Shown piece by piece: positions 1-9,900 of a stretch of DNA of 64,000 nt. The stretch comes from Streptomyces laurentii. GTDB lineage: Bacteria; Actinomycetota; Actinomycetes; Streptomycetales; Streptomycetaceae. The notes under the pieces were generated by a model. It was not told the origin of the DNA. It made no database searches and worked only from the letters and a program-made list of their open reading frames with translations. Every line of letters starts with the position of its first letter. Position 1 is the first letter of the stretch. The stretch covers positions 434,001-498,000 of the forward strand of contig AP017424.1 of assembly GCA_002355495.1 (NCBI GenBank), written 5' to 3'. The position numbers and the translations under genes were made by a program.

Positions 1-41
1 TCGCCGAGTTCGTAGAGTTCCTGGGCGGCGGTCATGGTCAT
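1..41 (-). CDS. antE: Crotonyl-CoA carboxylase/reductase, first 13 codons only (antE, partial)
   Basis: Only the N-terminus is in the window (MTMTAAQELYELG). The LYELGE-type opening is typical of crotonyl-CoA carboxylase/reductases, which make alkylmalonyl-CoA extender units for polyketide synthases. The ATG at 41 overlaps the antD stop in an ATGA arrangement, so the two genes are translationally coupled. In known antimycin clusters the operon order is antCDE and AntE supplies the branched extender unit to AntD. The identification rests on a few residues plus this gene order; the rest of the gene lies left of base 1. Confidence 0.7.
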   Translation of the reverse strand, partial: MTMTAAQELYELG

Positions 42-3000
42 GCGGTGTCTCCTGGACGGTCGGGGCGACCCGGGCGCGGATCTGGTACGGGCCGGCGGGA
101 GTCCGGCGTACCGCGCAGGGCCTCGGCCACGGCCTTGCCGATCAGGGCGATCGGCTCGGGTTCGGTCATCTCGTAGTGCCCGCACGGCACCGCGAGTTCG
201 TGCAGAGTGCCCCGCACATGGGGGCGCCAGGCGTCGGCCTTGCCGGGCTGGACGGCGAGGTCGCCGGGCCCGTCCGCGGCCGTCTCGTCGTCGGCGCCGA
301 AGAACAGCACGTCGCCGTCGAACGCGCCGGGCTCGAACTGCGGGGCGATCCGCAGGTTGTTGCGCATGACGTCCGCGATCGCGGCGGCCTGCGCCCGGGT
401 GACGGGTGAACTGGTCGGATCCGCCGCGACTTTGCTGTCGATGAGATCCAGGACATCGCCTACGCCGGGCAGTTCGGCCCCCGTGTCCACCGGAAGACCG
501 GCCACCCGCATCAGCAGGGCCGCCACCTGGCGTTCGGCCGCCGCCGTGTCGTACGCGTCGTCGCCGTACGGCTGCGGGGCGTCCAGCATGGCCAGCAGCT
601 CCACCCGCTCCCCCTGGTCCTGGAGGGCGCGGGCCATCGCGTGGGCGACGAAGCCGCCGTACGACCAGCCGAGCAGCCGGTAGGGACCGTGCGGCTGGAC
701 CTCGCGGACGAGGCCGACGTAGGAGGCGACCATGCTCGGGGCGTCGGGCGCGGGCGGCCGGCCGCCGTCGAGGCCGGCGGCCTGGATGCCGTACACCGGC
801 TGGTCGCCGCCGAGGTGGGGCAGCAGTCCGGTGTAGCGCCAGGAGACACCGGCGCCGGGGTGCACGCAGAACAGCGGGGTGGCGCCGCCCTCGGCGCGCA
901 GCGGCAGCAGCGGTGCGAAGGCGCTCGGGGTGCCGGACGACGGCTGGTCCGCGCCGTCGTCGGCGGCTTCGGTGCCGTCGGTGGCGGCGAGGACGCCGGC
1001 GATGGTCGGGGCGGCGAGCAGGGTGGCGGCCGCCAGGTCGAGCACACCGGCCTGGCGCAGGCGGCCCGCCAGCAGGACGGCGCGCATGGAGTCGCCGCCG
1101 AGGTCGAAGAAGTTGTCGTGCACGCCGATGCCGCCGATACCGAGGGTCTCCTCCCAGAGCCGGGCGACCTCGCGCTCGCGGTCGGTGCGCGGCGGCACGT
1201 GCTCGGTGGCGAGTCGCGGCCGGGGCGCGAGGTCCGGCCCGGACAGGGCCGGGTCCGGGGCGTCGGAGCCGGTGGCGCGGGCTCCCGGGGCGTCGATCCA
1301 GTGCCGGTGCCGCTCGAAGGCGTACGGCGGCAGCGGCACCGTCCGGGGCGCGCCCGGCACCGGCGGCAGCGCGCTCTCCACGCCGGCGCTCCACAGCCGG
1401 CCCAGCGCCTCGGCGAGGACGAAGCCGTCCGATGCCTCGGCCTTGGCGTGCCGCATGCTGGTGACGGTCACCGGCGCGTCCGGGGCCAGTCGGGCGGCGG
1501 CCAGCTTGGTGAGCGTGTCCGCCGGTCCGATCTCCAGCAGGACCGGGCGCCCGCGTTCCCACAGGGCGGCGATGCCGTCGGCGAAGCGCACGGTGCCGCG
1601 GGTGTGGTCGAGCCAGTGCGAGACGGACGTCGCCTGCTCGTCGGTGACCCAGGTGCCGGTGACGTTGGTGACGAACGGGATGCGGGGCGGGCGCAGGGTG
1701 ACGCCGCGCAGGTGCTTCTCGTAGGTCGCGAGGACCGGGTCCAGGACGTGGGAGTGCGCGGCGGCCGGGATCCGCACCCGGCGGAACGGCACGTCCCGGC
1801 GGGCGAGTTCACGCTCGAAGCGGGCCACGGCCTCGTCGTACCCGGCGACGGTGCAGGCGGCGGGTCCGTTCACCGCCGCCAGGGACAACTCGTCGCCGAG
1901 CAGCGGCATTACGTCCTCGACCGGGGCCGCGACGCCGACGGTGGCCCCGCCCGCCTCACTGATCAGCCGGATGCGTTCGGCGACCAGGGGCAGCATGTCG
2001 GCGAGGTCGACGACCCCGGCCAGACAGGCCGCCGTGTACTCGCCCAGGGAGTGGCCGATCAGCGCGTCCGGGCGGACGCCGGCGGCCATCAGGGTGCGGG
2101 CGAGCGCGTACTCGGTGGCCACCAGTCCGAGGAAGGTGGTGGTGTGGTCGGCGGGCGCGCCCTCGTAGAGGGAGGCGCGTACGTCGGCGCCGAGGACGGG
2201 GCGCAGGATGCGGGCGCACTCGTCCACGATGTCGCGGTAGACGTCGTGGTCGCGGTACAACTCCGCGCCCATGCCGGGGTACTGGGTGCCGCCGCCCGGC
2301 AGCAGGAACGCGACCCGCGCGGGCTCGTCCGGCACGGCCGGGGTGGCGGGAGCGGCGGTACGCAGTGCCGACAGGGCCTCGTCGCGGGAGGCGGCGGTCA
2401 CGGTGAGCCGGTGGCGCAGGGCGGGTCGGCTCGTACGCAGCGCCTGGGCCACCTCGTCCAGACGCAGGTCCGGCCGGTGTTCGAGATGGCGGGCCAGGGC
2501 CTCGGCCTGGCCGCGCAGGGCACCGGAGGTGCGCGCGGACAGCGGCAGCACCAGCCGGCCGGTGTCCTCGGGAGCGCGCGGCGGAGCGGGCGCGGGGCCG
2601 GGGCTTCCTCCAGGACGACGTGGGCGTTGGTGCCGCCGACGCCGAAGGCGCTGATCGCGGCGCGCCGGGGGTGGCCGGCATCCGGCCAGTCCTCCAGTGC
2701 GGTGGGCACACGGAACGGTCCGGCCGCGAAGTCGATGAGCGGGTTGGGCCGTTCGAAGTGCAGGCTCGGCGGGATCTGGCGGCGCTCCAGGGCGAGGACG
2801 GCCTTGATGAGTCCGGCGATGCCGGCCGCCGCGCCCAGATGGCCGATGTTGGTCTTCACCGAACCCAGCGCGCAGTAGCCGCGCCGCTCGGTGGACTGCC
2901 CGAACGCCTCGGTGAGGGCGGCGACTTCGATGGGATCGCCGAGGCGGGTCGCGGTGCCGTGCGCCTCGACCAGTCCGATGGTGCCGGCGTCCACCATCGC

Positions 3001-3933
3001 GTGGGCCTGGGCGGCGAGAATGACCTCGGCCTGTCCCACCGAACTGGGCGCGGTGAAACCGACCTTGCGACGGCCGTCGTTGTTGACGGCGCTGCCCCGG
3101 ATGACGGCCCGGATGCGGTCACCGTCGGCCAGCGCGTCGTCCAGCCGTTTGAGGACGACCGCGCCGACGCCGTCCCCGGAGGAGGTGCCGGCGGCGTCCG
3201 CGGCGAACGCCCGGCAGTACCCGTCCGGCGAGAAGGGCCCGCCGGGTACGTGGCGGTAGCCGAGCAGCGCCGAGGGGTTGAGGGAGACGGCGGCGGCGAG
3301 GGCGGTGTCGCAGCGGTAGTCGAGCAGGTCCTGGCAGGCGGTGTGCACGGCGACCAGCGCGGTCGAGCACGCCGTCTGGAGGGACACGCTCGGTCCGGTC
3401 AGGCCCAGTTCGTAGGAGATCCGGGTGGCGAGCGTGCCGAGGGAGTTGGCGGTGGCGGCGTGCACCAGCTCGATGGACCCGGGCTGTCCGGCGTACCGGG
3501 GGTGGATGTGCGCGGGGTAGTAGCGGCTGTCGCCGCTGCCCGCGTACACGCCGAAGCTGCCGTTGTCGGTGCCGGGCGCGAGCCGGCCCCCGTCCTCCAG
3601 GGCCTGGTACGCCGTCTCCAGGAGCAGGCGCTGCTGGGGGTCGACGACCGCGGCCTCGGCGGGGGTGTAGCCGAAGAAGCCGGAGTCGAAGCGGTCGATG
3701 CCCTCGACGACGGAGGCCATCCGGATCAGCGAGGGGTCGTCCAGGTCGCGCGGGTCTCCCCCGGCGGCCAGGAACTCCTCGTCGGTGACGGGCCGTACCG
3801 ACGCGCGGCCGGCGGCCAGGTTGTCCCAGAAGGCGTCGAGGTCGTCGGCGCCGGGGAACCGGCCGGCCATGCCGATGACGGCGACGGCCGGTGCCTCCTC
3901 CGGGATGTCCGGTGTGTCGTGGTGGTCACGCAT
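38..3933 (-). CDS. antD: AntD-type polyketide synthase module KS-AT-ACP-TE, frameshifted in this sequence
   Basis: Last module of an antimycin-type assembly line: it extends the peptidyl chain with one alkylmalonyl unit and closes the nine-membered dilactone. Start at 3933 overlaps the antC stop by 8 bp. The KS (3933 to about 2620) has its active Cys in TACSTA and His residues in EAHGTATR and NIGHLGAA. The AT has GHSLGE, the ACP has LGGDSM, and the C-terminal thioesterase has GWSYGG and a late CGHYE histidine. The AT specificity motif reads AAAH instead of HAFH or YASH, fitting a roomy pocket for bulky extenders. KS and AT lie in different frames: the switch is at a GGGG run (2594-2597) in the Ala-Pro linker, where one extra base restores a normal linker (EEAPAPAPAP...). 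Either a sequencing indel or a real lesion. Confidence 0.9.
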
Positions 3934-6900
3934 GGCCTCGGCCCTTTCCGTTGCGCGGGGTACGGCGGGCCCGGGCCGCGCGCTGCCGCTGTGCTTGTTC
4001 CTTGGCCCGGTCCAGACCGCTCGGCGCGTCCCCGGCGGTGTCGTCCGGGGTCCCGGCTGCGGGCAGCCGGGCGGCGAGGTGGCCGGCCAGGTCGCGCACG
4101 GTGGGGTGGGCGAACAGGTCGACCACGGTCACCTCGCTGCCGAACGCCTGGTTGACGGCGTTCTGCGCGCTGACCAGGAGCAGCGAATTGCCGCCCAGGT
4201 CGAAGAAGTTGTCCTCGCGGCCGATCCGGTCGCGGCCGAGGACGCCGCACCACAGGGCGGCGATCCTCTGTTCCAGGTCGTGCTGCCGTTCCTCGGTGGC
4301 GGGCGGCCGTTCGGCGCTGCCGGCGGCGCGCAGCACCCAGGGGGCGCTGCCCGCGGCGCCGACCGCCGCGTGGTGCAGGGCGCCGAGGTCGGCGCCCTCC
4401 TCCAGGGCGACGCGTCCGGCCAGCCGTCGTACGCCCCGCGCGGGTTCGGCGAGGTGGCTGCGGACCCAGGGGGCGGTGCGGTCGGCACCGATCAGCAGGT
4501 GAGGTTCGGGCAGGGTGCGGGCGAGATCGAGGGAGCGGAGCGCGGCGGTGGCGTCGAGGACCCGGTAGCCGCGGGCCTCGGTGAGGGCGGTGAGCCCGTA
4601 TCCGCTGCTCATGCCGCGTTCCCGCCACATGCTCCAGGCCAGGCTCCGCGCGGGCAGACCCTGCGCGTGGCGGTGCAGGGCGAGCGCGTCCAGGTAGGCG
4701 TTGGCCGCGGCGTAGGCGGTGTTCATGGCGCCGCCGAACCAGCCGTTGACCGACGAGAACAGCACGAACGAGGTCACCGGATGGTCGGCGCTGACCCGGT
4801 GCAGGGTCCAGGCGCCGTGGGCCTTGGCGGCCAGCGCCGTCCGCCACGCGTCGGCGTCCAGGTCCGCGGCCGGCCGTTCCACGAGAGCGCCGGCCAGGTG
4901 CCAGACCGATACCAGGGGGACGCCCCAGGCCTCGGTGGCCGCGTCGACGGCCGCGCGGACCTGTTCCTCGTCGGTGACGTCGGCTTGGGCGTAGCGCACA
5001 TCCGCCGAGTCCGGCAGCGGGCCGCCGGCGGCGGGCGCGGTGCGGCCGAGGAGCAGCAGCCGGGTGCCGGGGGTACGCAGCAGGTGGGCGGCGAGTTCGG
5101 TGCCGACACCGCCCGTTCCCCCGCTGATCAGGTGGAAGCCCTCGGCGGCGGGCGGCTCCACGCGGGCCGGCGCCTCGGGCAGCGCGGCCAGCCGGCGCAC
5201 ATGGCGGTGTCCGGCCCGGTAGGCCACCTCGGTCTCCACCGGAGGCTGCGCGGCTTCCGCCAGGACGAGCGGTACGGGGTCGGCGCCCGGCTCGAGGTCG
5301 AGGTGGACGCAGCGCAGCCCCGCGGTCTCCTCGCGCAGCGACTTGAGGACCGCGCCGGCCATCGCCTCGGCCGGCGAGGGGAGTTCGTCGCCGGTGACGG
5401 CCTGGGCGCCCGCCGTCACATGCAGCAGGTCCGCCGGCCGGGTGCCGAGGGAGCGGGCCAGGGCGAGCAGGGTCCGGGCGCTCGCGTCGTCCGGGGCGGC
5501 ACCGCCGACAGAGGGAGCGGCGAGGTGGACGACGGCGTCGACCGGCCGGCCGTCGGCGTCCAGGTCCCGCAGCAGCGCCGCGTGGTCGGCGCCGTCGGCG
5601 GGCCTGGTCCGGTAGCGGGCGGCGTCGAGGCGTGCGTACGCCGTCCCGTCCGTGACCACCGTGCAGCGGGCACCGCCGGCACGCAGCGACCGGGCCAGGC
5701 GCTCGGCGAGGTCGTGTGCCCGGTGGTCGGCGCCGGCCAGGACGAGCGTGTGCCGGCCGGGCGGCAGGACGCGCGCCTGGTGCGGTGCGGCCGGCTGCCA
5801 CGCGGGCCGCAGGAACCAGTCCGGCAGGGTGGCGGCGGTGCCCATCAGGAGCTGGGCCTCGCGGACGGCGTCGTCGAAGTCGCCCGCCTCGAAGCTCTTG
5901 CGGAGCTTGGTCCGCTGGATCTTGCCGATCTCCGTCTTGGGGATGTCGTCGGGGCCGACCGGGACCAGGAAGGCGGGGCTGACGCCGATCTCGCGGGTGA
6001 CCTTGCCGGCGATCTCCCGGAGCGCGGCGGCGCGGTCGGGCCCGGGGGCGAGGTGGACGAACAGGGCGAGTTCGTCGGTGGTGGCGGCCGGATCGGAGCG
6101 GACCGCGCAGGCCGCGGTGAAGCTGCGGACGACGGAGGGCAGTTCCTCGACGCAGGACTCGATCTCGTGGCTGTAGTGGTTGACGCCGTTGACGATGATG
6201 ACGTCCTTGGCCCGGCCGGTGATGAACAGTTCCCCGTCGCGCAGGAAGGCCAGGTCTCCGGTGTCGAACCAGCCGTCGTCGGTGAACGCCTCCGCGTTGG
6301 CGGCCGGGTTGTCGTGGTAGCCGCCGGTCACGGAGGTGCCCCGGACCTGGAACCGGCCGACGTCGCCCTCGGCGAGCAGCGCGCCGTCCTCGCCGACGAC
6401 GCGCATGGCGAAGCCGGGGTAGGGAAGGCCGCAGCTGACGAAGGTCTCGTCGGTGCCGGACGGTTCGGCGGGCAGCACCGAGTCGGTGACCACGGAGCAG
6501 GTCTCGGACATGCCCCAGCCGGGGTGCATCACGTCCTGAGGCATGCCGAAGGGTCGCATCGCGTGCAGGAAGCCGCGGGCCACGGCGGCCACGACGACCT
6601 CGCCGGCGTTCATCACCAGCCGCATCGGGCTCAGGTCCCAGCCGCTGTCCCGGAAGCGGTCGGTGTCCTCGGCGAGCAGACCGAAGGCGAAGTTGGGGGC
6701 CCAGGTGACGGAGACCCGGTACCGGTGGGCGAGGTCCATCCAGCGGGTCGGGTCCTGGAGGATCCAGGACGTCGGCGCGTGGATCTGCCGGCAGCCGAGG
6801 TAGAGGTCCCGCAGGTGGAACATGACGACGCCGGTGACGTGGTCGAGCGGGATCCAGTTGAGGGTGACGTCGCCGTCACCGAGTCCGTTCATGGCCTCGG

Positions 6901-9900
6901 TGGCGGCGGACCGGGTGAGCACGTTGCGGTGCGTCAGCCGGACGGCCTTGGGCAGGCCGGTGCTGCCGGAGGTCATCAGCATGAGGATGAGGTCGTCCGG
7001 CTTCGCGGCGTACCAGTCGCGGTCCTCGGGCGCGTCCCGGAGCGCCTCGGCGGTGGTCAGGCGCAGGCCGGGCCAGTTCTGCCGGTCGGCGAGGCCGCGC
7101 AGGCCCGCCTCCAGCGCGGGCGAGCAGACGACCGGGGGCCGGCCGAGCATCCGCCAGATGCCCTCCAGTTTGGTGAGGGCGGCCGAGGAGGTGTCGTAGG
7201 AGGCGGGGACCGTGAGCGGGACGGCGACGAAGCCGCCGAGGACGCAGCCCCACAGCACGGCGAGGAAGTCCTCGCTGTCGTCGCACTGGAGGATCACCTG
7301 GTCGCCGGGGCGCAGTCCGGCCCGCCGGAGTCCGGCGAGGACCCGGGAGGCCTCGGGGATCAGGGAGGCGTAGTCGCGGTGGGTCTCGCTGCCGTCGGCG
7401 CGGACGTGGACGATGTCGCCGCGGGCGCGCTCGGCGGCGCGGACGAGGGCCTCGCTCCAGGCGGAGACGGAGGGTTCGGTCAGCTCGGGGCCCTCGCTGA
7501 GCGCGGGACGGCGGCCGGCCGCCGTGGGGACGGCCGCCCCGGGTGCAGTCTCCGTGTCGCGGCGCCGCGTGCCGGCGTGCCGTCGGGCCAGTTCCTCAGG
7601 GGTGTTCTCCACCGTGACCTCGGCCGTGGAGACACCGCCCGCGCGGGCGAGGTGGCGCTGCCATTCCTCGGCGGCGCGGGGGTCGACCACCGGCAGGGCG
7701 GCGAGGGCGGCCGCGTCGAGGGAGCCGTCGGCGGCGCGGGGCAGGGTGCTGACGGCGGTGACGCGGACGGGACCGGCGCCGGTACGCTCCAGCAGCCGTT
7801 CGACGCCCTCGGTGGCCTCCGCGCGGCCCGGCACCACGAACAGCCGGGGTGCTCCCCCGTCGGCCGCGGGCAGCACGACGGCGTCGCGTACGCCGGGTAC
7901 GGACAGGGCCGCCTCGGTCAGGGCCACGCCGTCGGACGGACGGTCCGCGGCGGGCGTACGCGGTGCCGGCGCGGGGAGCAGACCGAGCCGTACGTCCGGG
8001 TCGGCGGACACGGCCGCGAGCAGTCCGCCCAGGGCGCGGGCGAACTCCTCTGCGGTGGCGGGGTCGTAGAGGTCGGTGGCGTACTCGACGTGCAGGTCCA
8101 GTCCGTCGGGGGTCCCGTCGGCGGTGTGCCGTTCGAGGACGTCCACGAACAGGTCGAACTTGGCGGTGCCGGTGGCGGTGGGCCGCAACGGCACCGCGGG
8201 TCCGTCGAGTCGGAGCAGCGCGGGTTCGTTGTTCTGCAGGGCGAGCATGACCTGGAACAGCGGGTGCCGGCCGGACGAGCGGGGCGGGTTGAGTTCGTCC
8301 ACCAGCCGGTCGAAGGGCAGTTCCTGGTGGTCGAGCGCGGCCAGGTCCCCCGGGCGGACGCGGGCCAGCAGCTCGCGGAAGGCGGGGTCGCCGGAGGTGT
8401 CGGCGCGCAGCACCAGGGTGTTGGTGATCAGGCCGATCAGATCGTCCAGGCCGGGTTCGAGGCGGCCGGCGACGGGGACGCCCAGCACGATGTCCTCGCC
8501 GGCGCCGGCGCGGCTGAGCAGCGCGCTGACGGCGGCGTGCAGCACCATGAACAGACTGACGCCCTCGCGTTCGGCGAGGCCGGCCAGGTCCCGGTGCAGG
8601 GCGGCGGGCACATGCGCGGTGACATGGGCGCCGCCGCGCGGTGCCGACGGCCGCGGCCGGTCGCCGGGCAGGGTGCACTCCTCGGGCGCTCCGGCGAGCG
8701 CCTTCCGCCAGTGCGCGGTGAGCCGCTCGGCCTCGCCGGTACCGTCCTGCCCGGCGGCGAGCAGGGCGCGCTGCCAGAGCGCGTAGTCGGCGTACTGGAC
8801 CGCGAGCGCGTCCCAGGCGGGGACGGTGCCCGCGCGGCGGGCCGCGTAGGCGGTGTTCAGGTCATCGGCCAGCGGGCGCAAAGACCAGCCGTCGGCGGCG
8901 CTGTGGTGCAGGACGAGCAGCAGGGTCCGCTGCTCGCCGGTGCCGAACAGCCAGGCCGCCAGGGGGCTTTCGGCCGAGAGGTCGAAGCTGTGCCGGGCTG
9001 CGGCCGTCAGGTGCGCGGCGATCTCCTCGGCGGGGCAGTCGACGGCGCGCAGCCGCGGACGCAGTTCCCCGGCCGGCAGGATCCGCTGGTACGGCGTGCC
9101 GTCGTGGTCGGCGACGACCGTGCGCAGGCTCTCGTGCCGGTCGGCGAGGTCGCCCAGCGCGGCGCGCAGCGCCTCGGTGTCGACGGCGGAGCCGAGGGGC
9201 ACCGCGAGGGGGATGTTGTACGTGGCCGCCGCGCCGTCGAGCCGGTTCAGGAACCACATGCGTTCCTGGGCGTACGACAGCGGGACGCGTGCGGGACGCG
9301 GCTGGGCGCCCAGGGCGGGCCGGGCCGGCGCGGTGCCGGGGCCGCCGCCGAGGAGTGCGGCGAGGGCGGCCGGTGTCGGCGTCTCGAACAGGGTGCTGAT
9401 GGGCACGTCGGTGCCGGACGCACGGCGCAGCCGGGCCAGCAGCCGGGTGGCGAGCAGCGAGTCGCCGCCCAGCTCGAAGAAGTTGGCGTCGACGCCCACG
9501 GTGTCCCGGGGCAGCTTCAGCACGTCCTCGAACAGGCCGCAGACCAGGGTCTGTTCGGGGCTCGCCGGCCGGACGCCGGCCGCGGTCCCGGTGAAGTCGG
9601 GCACGGGCAGGGCGTCGGTGTCCAGCTTGCCGTTGGCGGTCAGTGGCAGCGTGTCCAGGGGCACGCAGGCGGCGGGGACCATGTACTCGGGCAGATGGGC
9701 GGCGGCATGGGCCCGCAACTCGGCTGCGGCGGGCGCCTGTTCACCGGCGTTGACGGTGTAGGCGACGAGCTGCCGGGCCCCGTTGGGGGCCTGCCGTACG
9801 ACGACGGCGGCACGGGCGACGCCGGGGTGCCGGGCGAGGACGGCCTCGATCTCGCCGGGCTCGATGCGGAAGCCGCGCAGCTGCACCTGCTGATCGGCGC

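Noticed and set aside
5800..7530. The ligase domain in AntC as a fatty-acyl-AMP ligase for chain loading
   Set aside because: It sits after a condensation domain and before a ketoreductase and a carrier protein in the second module, which fits keto-acid activation in antimycin synthesis rather than loading.
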